From Carposina sasakii (Eukaryota; Arthropoda; Insecta; Lepidoptera; Carposinidae): a stretch of 64,000 nt of DNA. How positions within the stretch are numbered: position 1 is the stretch's first letter; the number at the start of each line of letters is the position of its first letter. The notes beneath the pieces are model-generated. The model saw only the letters and a list, made by a program, of their open reading frames with translations, did no database searches and had not been told where the DNA came from. The position numbers and the translations under genes were made by a program. The stretch covers positions 4,967,501 through 5,031,500 of the forward strand of contig CP053159.1 in NCBI GenBank assembly GCA_014607495.2, given 5' to 3'. Positions 27,501-42,500 of this stretch are shown here, one piece after another.

Positions 27501-30500
27501 CAGCGCGTCAGATTTTTCTGCAGGGGGATCAATTTGATGTTACTGTCCTCCTGAATCATAATCTGACAATTATATGGAGGGATATAGCTAATCTGACCAT
27601 TTTTAAGGGAAGTTCTTGCTGTGCTTTCTTCACAGATGAATGAAAGGATCATATACACATGTTTATATTTATATTTTATAATTTATTGATTTAAAATTCG
27701 ATACAAGAAATTACAATTATTAAATCATGTTAATTATCATCTTCGCTTAATTCATCTTCGCTTAATTCATCTTCGAAGTTGGCTTCCACATCTTCAATTT
27801 CCTGAACGTCCTCGTCATCTCGCGTTTCTGTAAACAAAAATAATTATGATACATCATAATCTTATACTTATATTTTGATAGTCTATAATGGATAAGAAAA
27901 CGTACCTGAATCGAAATTATCTCCTAAAATTTCAGGTGTTATGACGATGTGTTCGTACGCTTCAGGAAATTTAGAAAATATGCAGTAGGCTGTATGGGTT
28001 TAGTTTCTTTGCTTCAAACACAAACAAAAATTACACTCTATGACTTGTTTGTCTATGACAATGACATTGCTTGTTGGTTTGGTTGGTATCACTGCACTGG
28101 ACTGACTGCATTTTAGTTTAGAGTGTTGGTACGAACGTTGTTTTGTTGTGTTGTCACGAGTAAACTAAGCGTAGCTTATTGTTATTTTTTTTGTGTGAGT
28201 TGTATTTATGTTAAATGTCATGTCTGCTGTATGGAAGTTAGCGATAATTTTGGCAATTTTTATAAATAATTGCAAATTGGGCAAAAATCTATAATCTAAA
28301 AAATATCGATATTTCTTGGGTGATATATATCGATATATTTGAAAAATATCGATACGATAAATATCGATATTTTTTTTCCATTTGCCCATCACTAAGCTGA
28401 GATGACAACATGGCGTAGTTGTGACGGTGCGAGAGAGTAAGAGATAAAGAATGAGTGAGAACGAAAGTTAGGCGCAGCGTGGGGGAACCACAGCTCTCTG
28501 CCGCTGTACGCTCCACCTTTTTTCGACAAATTAATAAACATTACCCCATTTAAAACGTCAGATTATTATTTTTTTACAATCCTGACACTATTATCTTTAA
28601 AATAAAATAAAAAATAATCACGCTCGAGTATTTCGAGGTATCGTTTTTTTTTTTTTACAACTTTGTGACTTGTTTATTTCTTAATGTCACATTCAAATCG
28701 TCAGATTATTGAAATATACACTTATCTCACTGTAATTAACTTACCCTCTCTTAATCTGACGCGCTCGAGTTTTTCGGAGGATCGATTTTTTTTTACTAAT
28801 CTGACGGGTTCCCCTCAACGTACACCACCATATTAAGGGTTCATATGTGGTAAGGGTACATTACATTATGCAAGGATTCTCCCTACATAATTTTCTGACA
28901 CGCTCGAGTAACTTCAAAAATCCCCGCTTGGGCTCCCCTACTATTACGTCGATTCTCTTTACGTCGAGTTTGAGTGCCCATTGTTCTTTGGTACATGTTG
29001 TTAACTTAGAGAATCTTTTGTTCCTATTCCCTTTACGTCGAGTGTTATCTTGTAGGTACAGTCAAAAACAGAAATGAAAAGTACTTTTGATATTACAGTG
29101 CAACCTCAATATAACGAATCGGAAGGGAACAAGTAAAAATTCGTTATATCAAGTAATTCCTTGAACTGGGGTTTGTTATGTTATGGTAAGGTGGGTTAAA
29201 ATTCGTTATAAAGAGGTTGTTCGCAAAAAATGTTCGCAATGTTAAGGTATATTTTACATTGACTCTTATGGACAATTCAAGGGGGTAAACGAAAAATTTG
29301 TTAAATCGAGGCAGTCGTTATATTGAGATACGTCATATTAAGGTTGCACTGTATAAAGTATTTTAATCATAAAACAGACAATACTATGTGATTATTATCA
29401 AACTCAACTACGAAAAATATATTTTTAAATCTTGTAAAAATAACAGCCTCAATCTTAAGAAATACATTACTTTCATTTAGTACTCGTATATCATCACTCG
29501 TAACAAAACTTATTTTTTAACAAAATGTTTTAGAACTAATCAATGTTAATTAGTGTTAAGGGCGTTTATTACCCTTTGACTGATTATGCTTAGGTAAATG
29601 TCAATTTTTATAAATTTGTGTGTATAAGAGAGAAAGGGATATACGAGTATGCTTAAGTGCGGCGGCATTTTAAAATTACCTGAGTTTCACATTTTAGGGC
29701 TGTTAACCTACCTATGAAAATACTTAAGCAAAAATCTGGAAAATATAATCACCGACAAAAGTGTAAAAGAGAAAGGTACACATGTAGGTGCCAAATAAAT
29801 TTAACTGAGGCTTGTGATCTGTGTTAGAGGTTTAAAAACCTAAGTTATACTAATATATTTAGTGCATGAAACCATAAACCATATTATATGAGGTCATCAT
29901 CTTCCTGCCCTCTTTCCATTATTTATGGAGTTGGCTTGCTTTTTACGAAACTTACATTGCCTGACACCAATCCTCTTCGGGTATAGCTAAGAGTAATTTT
30001 TTAGAAAATCCGTACATTAAATACATTCAGAGGCCTGTGACTGGGATCGAAGCCACGCCGTCCGACTGAAAGGCGCACGTCTTAAGCACTAGGCTATCAC
30101 CGCTTTATTTATTATTATATCGGGTGACCTAAAATTATGAAACATATTTGGAACAAGAAAGAATGAAATACGTTTGATTCATGGTTGTATGAAGATCCTA
30201 CTAATATTATAAACACGAAAGTTTGTGAGTATGGATGAATGTTTGTTACTCTTTTACGTTAAAAACGGCTGTTCACGTAATAAAATTTGGTATGGAGTTT
30301 GCTGACTCCCTGGATTAACACATAGGCTACTTTTTATTCCGGATAATTTCGATATTTTGTTTTTTCTGCAGTCCTTGCGGACGGAGTCGCGGGCGTCCAC
30401 TAGTTTCTAAATAATTTACAAATGCTTGTCATTTCTGTTCTTAACTGTACGTTCAATTCTAAACTCGACGTAAAGGGAATAGAACAAAAGAATCGACATA

Positions 30501-33500
30501 ACGGAAATAGATAGTGTAAAACCGCGACAGTAGCAAGGCCAGAACAATAGGCACTCAGACTCGACGTAAAGAGAATCGACGTAAAGGAAATAAATCCATA
30601 TTTTGTGCAATCCATTCTAAGTTCTGAATTTCGTTTTTAAATCGTAACAATAGTTAGGTACTTAATCGTAATGCCTGTAGTCAGGCCTATGATCAACAGT
30701 GGGCTTACACTTATCTATTAATGACTAAAAAATATTTCTGTAAGTTTCACATTTAAAAATATTATTTGGTGAGAATGAGGAATACATCAATACAAATTTA
30801 TTAAGTTGTGTATTGGACCAAGCGTTGCGGTCAACAGTTTTGAAGCCGTTAGCATAACCGCATAGAAAACAGTAATTAATTGCAACGAGCTTGTTTAATG
30901 CAGATAGCATAAACCTATAGTAGGGAATCTATGAAGCATTAATTATATGGTCTATGGTCTATTGTATGGTATGTTAATTATATAACAAATTAAAATAAAA
31001 AACAATGGAAAGTTTGGTTTATTACGATTTGCGAATTTTATCTCTATCCCTAGCATATTAATTGGTTACTCGGTGTTATATAATAACACGAGTTAGTAGG
31101 TATAGTAGTTAATATACATACCTCGTACAAAGGCCTTTATTTTTACAGGGTGTAAGTGACAGCACAAATATTGATAATACGCTGTCTTCAGAGATACTAG
31201 GGCGAAAACCACAAAAAAATTTCGCAAGAAAAGTTCCAAAAAATTCTGATTAAAAAAAATTTTGTTCGTTAAAAAAGTTGCGTTCAAATGAGTTCAAATG
31301 ACTGATCAACCCTAATGGAATTCTAAGCCACCCACAAAACAGCAATGTATCATAAAATAACCACCACTTAAAAAATCATACACAGGATCGCTCAATACAA
31401 TAAAATTGGCGCCAAAATAAACATCAAATTCTACGTTAACGACCAAAAATCAATGTATACAGGGTGTAACAAAAAGGGTATGTTAAGCGAAAAGCTATGT
31501 AAATAGCCCACTATAGAGAATCTATCCACAAAATTTGAGATCCGAAATCACATGTTTATTTTTCCCGATAGTATGGCGAATTCTTTAAATATCTCAAAGT
31601 AGGTAAAAATTTCATACACCATCTAGAAAAATAAAGTAAGTGTGATTTCGAATCTCAAAGAAAGATTTTGGAAAAAATAGGTTCTCTCTATTTAGCTATA
31701 TTATAGGTAGCTTTTCGCTTAACGTTATCACCCTTTCTGTTACATCCTGTATATAGTAATAGGCATACAATTAAGTGTAGGGAAATAGGTCCCACGGTGC
31801 GTGATTGCGCGGACGGACGCGGACGCTCCGACGGCTCCGGACGGACGCGCACCACAGACGCGTCTGTTTTACCACGGACGCTGCGTTTTCCACGTTCCGT
31901 TGTGCGGGCTGGTGCGCGTCTGTCCGTAATATCACGCACCGTGGGAACCCACCTTTACGGAGTAAAATCATCTAGCGCATGTTTTCCTAAGGAATGGAAG
32001 ATTTGGTTATCAGATAATTTTATTGTATCTTATTTGTCTTTATTGAAATGTTTAATAATAAAAACATTCAAGATGTTTTCTTTCTACACCTCCATCATAA
32101 AGTGTTTTACTCATTGATTATGTTCCTTTGTTGCTCAGTATCTAATGGATGAATTAATTATTATTGGATGAATGTGTAGATATAGGTAGTGGAAAAAACG
32201 TCCAGATATGAGATAAAAAAACATTTAATTAATATAATAACAGTATTTTATGCGAGGTATGCCTTGCTGCCAGCACCTTTGTTATCATGATTGCTACTTC
32301 CAAAAAATTGGATGCATTTAGCAATATATGTAATTGTTTTAGTTTCCAGCACCCGTATGATGAATTTGGTGAGAGCGAGATGTCGCACTTTTAAACGTCA
32401 AATCCACAGAGCTAAGTAAAAACTAGACAAGACAAGTGTTTCTACTTGATGTGTAAAAAGGGATTGCAAACCACTTCTATCAGCCCTAATTCATTCCGTC
32501 CTGCCTCGAAAACGAGTGTCTATTCTAATTCTTAAGTCTATTTTTACATGCAAAGTACATACACTTAGTTTATCTAGTTATTAATAGCTCTGTGAATTTG
32601 ACGTTTAAAAGTGAGACATCTCGCTCTCACCAAATTCATCATACGGGTGCAGATGTATTTTACCTTATGGTTATTTCAAAGTCATCGAAGTATATATAGT
32701 CTGTGAAAGAGAACTTTCACATGGTTGAAAATGAATTAAAAATTGTTTTTAATTAGCAGACTAGCAGAGGCATACCATATCTTATAATAACAATTTTTAA
32801 AATAATCTTAATAATATCGAATTCCTCTTTATAGATAGAGAAAGTAAATATGCCTTTATAATAACATTTATAATGGAATATTTGGTTGTAAATTAAAAAT
32901 TAAAGCTGAGGTTGTTTAGGTAGATTGATGGTGACTGTCTTATTCTCAAGGTATTGGAGGATGCCATCCTCGCCCCTGAAAAACAAAGAAAAAAAAACGT
33001 TAGATAAGTGATGAAAATATCACAACAGGGTCCTAGGGACACCCTACTCTCTTGGAATCTGATAACTCATGTTCACGGACAAATTGCCAGACACCTATGC
33101 AATACGTTGGTACATAGTTGCTACATCTATCTTCTTACAAACCTACAAACATCCATCCGTTACAATTTTTTTATAATTTTATGCACTTGTATATTTGGAT
33201 TCTGAGTAACGCCTGGCACAATTCAAAAAGTATAATATGAAATATCAGTCAGAGAGTGTGCATCAATTACCGGAATTGACCGATTGACGTGCTACACTAC
33301 GAGTTTTCCGTTATCCTAGTTTGGATTAAAACCCTAAAAAGGTAGCATGTAGATTTTGTGACCAATTCCACAGAAATTCTAGTAGATCATACAACAATAT
33401 TTCATCAAAGGATTCATGTTAGTAAGGTACTTACATTTCACGGCCGATACCAGATTCTCTGAAGCCGCCGAATGGTGTCTGAGGTGTGACGTGCTCGTAT

Positions 33501-36500
33501 GTGTTTACCCTGTAAACAGTAAACACAAATACCGAATTATTTAAAAACTAGCGGACCTGACAGACGTTGTCCTGTCTCACGCCTTTGAACTAACGTCACC
33601 CAATTGTTTTGCCTTCCCGGACTTTCAAATTTCGAACAAATTGTTTGATGGAAATGTAGAAAAGGAATGTATTAGACATGTTCAGGCATTTTTTTAAAAT
33701 TTTCTCTCCGTTAGAACCATCCCTGTACTTCAAAGAATACGCTAAAAAAGAATTAGCGAAATCGGTTCAGCCGTTTTCGAGATTCGCGCTTACCAACACA
33801 TTTAGCGATTCATTTTTAAATTATAGATAAAATTGAAATATTTTGAAATAATATAAATAAATGCTCAGGCATTATCATCAGTTAAAGGTTTTGAAGTTAC
33901 GGCTTTATATCCATCATTTTGGATCTGCTACTGAAGCGGAATATAAACGATGTTTGACATGAAAGTAAGACATTGTTAAAAACACATTTTAAACGTCGGT
34001 TCATATCTGACGGAACATGCGTCGAGTGTATCTCCAGGTACAGGCAAATGTACGCTCGACGCACTAACATATCATCGGTTGAGTGTGAACGGTCGAGTGT
34101 TTTTCTATACCTACATTTTGTCTGTTCTGGCGTTACGCGACCGATAATACGCGACGCATGTTCCGTCATATGAACCGACCCTAACAGTAAAATGAATGAA
34201 ATATCTCTCAAAATTAGACAGTGTTTTGCTTAAACAATCTTTGAATTCTTTTGTATGTGTCTGTACCTAAGTGTCAGCTTTTCTGTAATGGCAACTTGTT
34301 TAGCTTCAGTACTAATTTAAAATATATCTGTCAACTACTTTGATCACCTTTCATCACTTACCACACACTACCAGCCCGAGCGTGTTTGACGAATGCCAAA
34401 GCTTTGGTGATATCTTCAGTAACGACTCCAGCGCCTAAGCCATAGTTGGAGTCATTAGCACGGTCCACAACTTCTTCGAACGTCTCGAATTTTAGTATGC
34501 TTTGGACTGGGCCAAAGATCTGTAATATTTTGAAAGTTATTTAAAGTTTTTATTAAACTAACATTTTATAGGTATTTTCAAATGTCATTTGATCATTTCT
34601 GGTTTCTTTTTAAGATTAATCTGTTATAATTTTTCGTCATAATCCATTTTCATTAACACTTAAACAAATTCAATTTTCAAATCAGATATACTCGCCTCTT
34701 CTCTGGCAATTTTCATATTATCAGTGACATCGGCGAAAACAGTAGGCTCGATAAAGTAGCCAACGTTTCCATGTCGGTTTCCTCCAGCCACGCAACGGGC
34801 TCCCTCTTTTTTGCCAGCGTCAATGTAACGCAGAACTTTTTCAAACATCTCAGTGTCAATCTGCAAAGTTTAAGAGCGCACTATAAAATCTCATTGATAG
34901 AACTATTTATCTCACTTTTGTATAATTCCATAAAATCATGTGTACAATATGCGCAACGATTTCGCTCAGAAATAACTTGTTTCCATGCAACGCAAGCTGT
35001 AATTGTGCAGAATTACCATGCGGAAACAGATATAATGGACGAGTATAAACGTTCCACAACGAGAGGTGCTGCTATGCAGGTTTGACGTACATACCTACTG
35101 TGTAGTTTCTGATTTTTGATAAGTTACCATTCGTGTTGGCCTACCTGTGGTCCTTGGTCTACAGTTTCGTAGGGGTTTCCAACTGTCCTCTTCTTGGCGA
35201 TTTCCGCTGCCTTAGCAACGAACTTGTCGTAGATTCCGGCCTGCACGTATGTTCTAGTACCAGCGACACAGCACTGTCCGGCATTGGCGAAAGCAGCTCT
35301 GTGTGCGATCTGGGCCGCTTTTTCAACTGAAATTATTATTTCATTAGGTAATGTTTATTTATTTGAATGTTTAATTCGGTCTCTCAGTTATAGGATTAGA
35401 TGCTGAAGATCTTTTTGTTGTTGAATCGATTTGAAACAATTGGCAGATGGTATTGCTAATCGTAGATTATTCCTAATTGTATGTAGGACGAGATCGCACT
35501 ATAGACGCGCATATACAAACAAAGATCTTTTAACTTATCCTGTGCTGATATGCGGGGCTTCACTGCATACATCAGCTGCATTAAATTCCGTACATATCGT
35601 ACCCAATAGTCGATTAAGCAACACGAGCATTCTCTCGATAAGCTAGCAAATTGTCTCTGATCATTTATTTCTGTCCTCGATATGCTATACGTGGGTGTGA
35701 GTTCACTTTATGATGGGATGCATCTTATATTGCAATAACAACAACAACAACAAATTTGAGGGTTCATATCAGCTAAGCAAGATACACAATTTCTTGAGCA
35801 ACTGGCACCCAAACTAGAGAAACCCTGTATCTCAGGCACCAGACCCTTTTTCTCTTTTTAGGACTTTGCTCAGCCAAGGTTGTTGTTTTACATGAAAATT
35901 ATACTGTTTACTGCCTTTAAATTATACATACTCAGTTACTTTTACTTCTTTGTCACCCAGAATGCCAAAGTAAGCATTTAGAGTACCTAAGCGCTCAAAT
36001 AAACAAAATAATATACAAAATTATTAATGAGGTTATTCCCATAATTTCATGCCACGTTAGTTTTGATGTCATTACTGTTCAGTAAAACATAACCTTCCAC
36101 TACCTTCCTTCGTAACGACATTTTAACGTCATTATAATTATAGATATATTACAATGATCTTGAGCAAGAAAATCATTGTTACCGTCAGCATCATCGAAGA
36201 TCACCAGAGGGCTTTTGCCTCCAAGCTCAAGGGTTACACGTTTGAGGTTCACAGCGGCAGCGGCATTCATGATGACACGCCCGATCTGATGACAAACAGC
36301 ATGTTACGCAAATGTACCTTTAAAAAACTGGTTAAAAATAAATATGTACTATAAAAAAGTCGATGTTTGCACCCACTCTAGTAAACTACGTCACGTAAGT
36401 TTTGAATTATTTATTATTTATCACTATGAAATAAATTAAAGTAACTCTTATACCTGTTTGTCTGTCTATCATTATGCGTGGACACTTGGACAGACATAGG

Positions 36501-39500
36501 TACTTAGCATGGAGGTAATGGTACTCAGTATACATATATGACGCATCATGTGATATTTATAAAATGAATATTGTTTATGCGAATTCCTTTGAACTATTAA
36601 TTTTACTAAATAGAATACACATCACAAAGAATAAAGTTGTAACCAGAGTGTGCTATAATATTATCATAAAAACAAGTTAATTAAGGAAGTCAACAAGTCG
36701 TATAACAAATAACTCGAAGTTCTGTTTATTTGTTAACACTTGAATGATTATACCTAGCTAAGTACCTACTCTAGGTACTATATATGTATGTATATACCTA
36801 TATTATGTTGTTGACATATTCGCCGGTAGCTTTGCTCGGTCAGCTTGTGCATAGTTATTTTTAAGAGTTCTAACAAAGCCAAATTATTGCCCTTTAAAAC
36901 CCATATACTCGTACTATTCAAAATGCCCAGCTGTTTTATACAATACGGCGTACTATACAATATGACTTCGACATATACATGTCGTGGCCATATTGTAAAA
37001 TTGATCATTTCATGAAATGGACGAGCATTTCATGAAGTGGTCGCATTTCATGAAGTGGCCAATTCAATTTGACCAGATCGTTAAATCGTCTACATTTCAC
37101 GATTTTGTCATCCACGTTTGGCCAAATCGTATTAACAGGGTGTCCATAAAATCCGAATGTGGTAAGAGCTTATATAAATAATATATACCGTACACCATAT
37201 ATACGAGTAAGTATACCATAAGGTATGATGGTATGATTTTTTTTGCTATTATTTATGTGATATTTTCACAATATAATATTTAAAAACATAAAAGACTTTA
37301 CAAAAGTGATTCGCATCTGGCACATCGCCGGACGCTGCCTGGGCATGCTCGCTCCGCTCGCTCGGCTCGTGCGTCATTTGTCATAGTCTAACCTAACCTA
37401 ACCTATCGTAATCTAAGGTTTTTGTTTAACAATATTATTATAAACCACCATTAAGTCTAATATACATTATACAATATAACACACTATCCGTGAACTTCTT
37501 CTGCATAGTCACCCTACTCTCTTTAATTTGTTTTATAACCTAAAAAGAAAAATCCGCCATCTTCACACATAAATAAAACGCGCGCAGCGCCTCTACCGGT
37601 GATTCATGTAACTATTTTACGATATGATCAATAATCTTGACCACTTCATGAAATGATCGGGCGTTTAGTTGCCCATATCGAGAAACGATTTTTATCATCG
37701 ATCTGCCCAAACCATATCATGATGTGGCCAATAGACAGTTGAACTTTTCATGAAATGCGACCATTTCATGAAATGCTCGACCATTTCATGAAATGATCAA
37801 TTCTACGATATGGCCACGACATACATACGACCAACAGTAATTTGAACGACTACCGACAAGATGTCATGTCATCATAACATAACACTTACTTCAGTCGATC
37901 CAGTGAAAGCGACCTTATCCACATCGGGGTGGTTGGTCAGGGCACCTCCGGCGGTGGGTCCATAGCCAGGGACCACGTTGACAACACCAGGGGGGAAGCC
38001 CGCTTCCTTAACCAGGGCGGCAATTGCCAAAGCTGTCAGGGGGGTCTGTTCTGCTGGCTTGACAACTACTGTACAGCCTGGTGTAAGAAATTGTTAAGAT
38101 ATGAGAATGGTCAAGGGAATACGCCAGAAACTAAGTCTGCACCAACTTCGTTATTGAAGTTTCAATCTGCTTCCATTGTTTTTTTTAAATAGTCTCCGTG
38201 CCCCACTGCTGGACAAAGGCCCATTGATTTTTAAATAAAAAAATAATCCTCTTACCCGCAGCTAAAGCAGGAGCAATTTTCCATACGAACATTGGAATGG
38301 GGTAGTTCCACGGCAGAATCTGGGCACATACACCAACAGGCTCTTTCAGCGTAAATGTCAAAACTTCACCATCTAAAAAAATTACATAGAAATGATATAA
38401 ACTGTTCGTACCTAAATGGAATTACTTGAAAAGGGAAGCGCTTCCCAAATCCCAATGGGCGACTTATTTTGACCCTTGAATTTCCCCAACTCTTGGAGGG
38501 AAACTCTGTAATTCCTCAGGTATACTTGAAGTTGCAGCGATCCTTCTCATAGTGTCCGGTAGATTAATAATGAACGGTGACTGAGAATGTTTGCAGAAGT
38601 AGGTAGTTTGTACCTAGTCAGGACAATTTACGCCACTATTGGATCCCGGTATCTCGAGGAAATTTTACACATTTGAGTATAGTATTAGTTTAGATTTGCA
38701 ATAAATACTTGCCAGCAGGAATGGTGCTTCCGAGAATTTTGTCAGCTTTGCCAGCATAATATCTGATGACACTGGCGCTCCACACCGCTTCGCCAATGGC
38801 TTGAGCTACGGGCTTTCCGTTGTCTAAGGTCTCGAGTTCTCCAAGGTATTTCTGGTCCCTTTCGATGAGATCAGCCAACTTGTATAGAAGGCGACCACGT
38901 TGGGAGGCATCGAGGGTACGCCATTCGGAGTAGCGGTGGAAGGCTTTCTTTGCTGCCGCTACAGCGAATTCTATGTCAGCCTGGAAATTTGGTAGGTACT
39001 TATTTATAAATGTAATAAACACATTTCTGGATTATAAAACAAGACCTTACTAGAAAGATCGGATCAAGGGTACCCTAAACTGACGAGCATGCATGAAAAA
39101 TGCCATGAAACTTGAAGCGAAGGAAAGAGATAGGTATGGAGAGGCAGGACCATACCAAACAGAGGTCCATGATCTTTGTCTACCTCTTCGAGAAAAATGT
39201 ATGTACGTATGTACGATAAATAACATTCGTGAAAGCGCTTGGGCTAAAGGAAAATATCATTGGGAGAATTATAAAATCGTTTAGAGCGTAAGTAGTCTAT
39301 TTTGAATTTTACTTACATGGTCACCCTCGGCAACTTCTGCGATGACCTTTTCATCCTGAGGGTTAATAGTGGGGAAGGTCTTTCCACTTACGGAGTCCAC
39401 CCACTCATTGTTGATGAATATCTGGAAGATATATGTTCAGTAAGTTACGTAAAGAATGTGAGAATCTGAATTCATGAGTGTTCAGTTCTTTTTAGGGTTT

Positions 39501-42500
39501 CGACCAAAATGGTTCAATGAAACTCTTTCAGACTTCAATTACCAATTACATAAATAACAATTACCAAACAGATTTCTTTGAAACTAGTCAATTATATAGC
39601 TTTGTTTTATTCTAATAACACATTAGCTATAATTTGATATAAATTGGACTAAATTACGGGCATCAGCTAGTAAAAACATAAAGCGGATACTTTACAAATT
39701 ACTTAAATGTCATCATTATGTTTCGTGTTGATACAAAGTTATAAAAATAAACGTAAGTATACTATTCTTATCTTAGCGTAATATTGCTAATTATGCATGA
39801 CTTTCAATATGTAGGTTGAGCCAGAATAATATTTTTGATGCCATCATCAAAAATATCTGTAGTCTTAGCTTAGAGCAAGATTATTTATGTAATTTAGATA
39901 ATTACGTGGTAACCGCAGTATCAGTATCCTACGGCCTACCTACCTATTTCTTAGTAATAATAATATGTAGCGGAGCCATCTATCAGATGCAGGAGAGAAC
40001 CACAATCGAATGCAAAATCCCAGAACGCGATATCGAAGTTTCTCACAATGATTGGAATATATACATGGGCCAAAACAACTACTAGTGGCCCGGTGGGGCC
40101 GGAAGCGCTTCCCTTTTCACTACCCCACATTGGTGTCCCCTGTGAACTGGACATACGCAACCTTCAGCCTTCAGGAAATTCATCATCATCACAGCACTCC
40201 GCAACAAGGTATCATCACAACAGCATCACCTCTCCTCTACTTCCACGACAGCAGCAGCAGCACGCCAGCAGCCAGCAGCCAGCAGCCAGCAGATTCATAA
40301 GAAGCCACCATGACAGCTTCCTAGACCTGTTAGCAACGCACGCGCGCAACGGCATTACGGCACGACATGTTCACAGTCCACGCGCAGACCAGAACACATC
40401 AGCCGCATCACGTTCACAGTTGCCTCAAAAACTAGAACGCATCGCCTGCAACACGTTCCCAGTCGACTCATCGACCAGCCGGGCTAAAATGACCACGATA
40501 AGTAGATATATACGATAAAGGATTTCGTATCGTATCTATAACACCATAATTATCGATTTTGCGAACTTGACCAATGGAACGATACGTTACGTTAAGATTT
40601 ATCCCGTTCTATGATACGATAAGGCGCGAGATAAGTTAAAAAAAAATTCTAGAGTCAAAAAATCTTTTTTTCTTTTTTTCAATTGTCGTTCATTCTTTTT
40701 TTTTTCCTTCGTACATTCTTTTTTTTTTCCTTTTTGACATCAGATGTCATGTTAACTGCTCTAACATGACCAGCGAAACACGATATGATAAACCTATTTA
40801 TCGATTGTGCTAGGTATGTACTAACTTGTGCCGAAAATAAAATTTTAAAATTTAAAAAAAATTAAAAGTTACAGGGAAAATAAAAAAACATCACTAGCAC
40901 CGCCATTTAGTAAAATTAATAAAATAACAAATTAGCTTAGTTTTTTAAGTTAAATGCTCTACTGTTTTTCGTCTTCTGCCTGGCTGTTACTCACACGCTG
41001 TACCTATATACGGTCCGGTCGAATTAAGAAACCTCTTCCTGTTATTATTTATATTTGGGTTAACAAGACCATGTTCTTTGTACTTTGCGTATAAGCGGGG
41101 GAAGTACTCCTTTCAGCGCTTTATCAGTCCTAACTTGACGTTTAAATGTGGGATATCTCTTTCTCACCGATTTCATGCTACCGGTTCTGCTCCCACTTTG
41201 TGCCACTCATGGCCATGGATGGGTTCCATTCGGCACAGACAACAAAATAATATATTACTGTTCAGCAGTAGCACCACAATACCTACCCATTTATCTATCC
41301 TGGAAAACAATCGCGCAAAGTTACAACGTTTATAACCTTTCAACGGAACGGTTTTGGTTTTGTTTTGGTTTTATTTGACAACGTTTCAAACGTTTCGAAC
41401 GTCTCACTTTTGACTGTTTTAACGTTGCCAAAATTTAGCGCGTTACGAAATGTGAATTACATTACGTTTTAGGTTGTGGTTTAGCTTCGGTAAATACGTC
41501 AAACTTTTGCGCGATTACCCCCCTGTACGACATAGTTAAATTTATCACTGAATACAATACTCGGAAGGCACAATTGATTCTTTTAACTCCTGTTTGTAAA
41601 CCAACAGCAATTTTCATCCATTGTTCGATTTCATCACAGTAATTCTATGCAGTTATGTTTTGCAACTGTTTTCAGAAATCGTTTTGCATATTTTCATGTG
41701 ACGGGAGACAATATAGGAGCGCTTGGCTTGGCGCTTAATCGATATAATGTAGGTACGCCATTATGAAAATTATCTTTTTTCCGTAAAATATCAATTTTTA
41801 AGTACCCACTGATGAACAATGCCTCCCTATATTGTAGGTATAATACACACAGCTATCTATCCGGGATCACGACTGCTCACCCTGGCTAGGTGTGAGATAA
41901 AGTCAGGGATGGTGAGGTTAATGATGTCTTTAATCTTTTTAAAAAAGGTTTGCATAAGTCGTTTTTGTTGTTTTCTGATACTGCCTTCTACACTTGACAT
42001 TTGTCTAAATAAATCAACCCACCAGTAGTAGTGAATATAGGATTAAAAATCTATGACCTGTACATGCCTGTACCTATTTGTAATACCTAGAAATTTAATA
42101 ATACTTTCCCGTACTTACATGCAAAATAATGGTCGATTCTGACGGTTAGACTCAAACGTTAACTTAAAATCAATCAGGTTTGTCCCTATCCATTCTCAAC
42201 ATAAATCGCCGAGACAGAAAGGACAGGTAGGACTAATTTTAAGTTTATGTTTTGTGTGTATGACGGTCAGTACTTATTATGAACATCATGGCCATTGATG
42301 CAAACAAATATTTGCCTTAAACCTTACATCCGTAACTAACGTGTTTTGAATGTGATTACTCCTTTGAGGATACCTCTATTATGTCCATATCAAAGATTTG
42401 GACAGTTTTCATTTTGGGTATACAGGTAGTAGTCGGGGAGCCCAAGAAAGGGTTTGGGGAATGGCATAGACTTTGACGTCATAGTACACAACAGTCTCAA

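Noticed and set aside
31688..32117. Arg-rich frames on both strands
   Set aside because: Created by the GC-rich TIR element at 31786-31962.
35733..35755. CAACAACAACAACAAC run
   Set aside because: Simple microsatellite without further structure.
37388..37410. Telomere-like CCTAACCTAACCTAA run
   Set aside because: Only about three units inside a fold-back element; no evidence for an interstitial telomere.
37929..38192. Plus-strand frame over ALDH-B exon 5
   Set aside because: Shadow of the minus-strand ALDH exon and its intron.
40048..40518. 156-codon Gln/Ser/His-rich frame
   Set aside because: Starts in a MITE, crosses CAG-type low complexity and ends in another MITE; no domain or splice signals.
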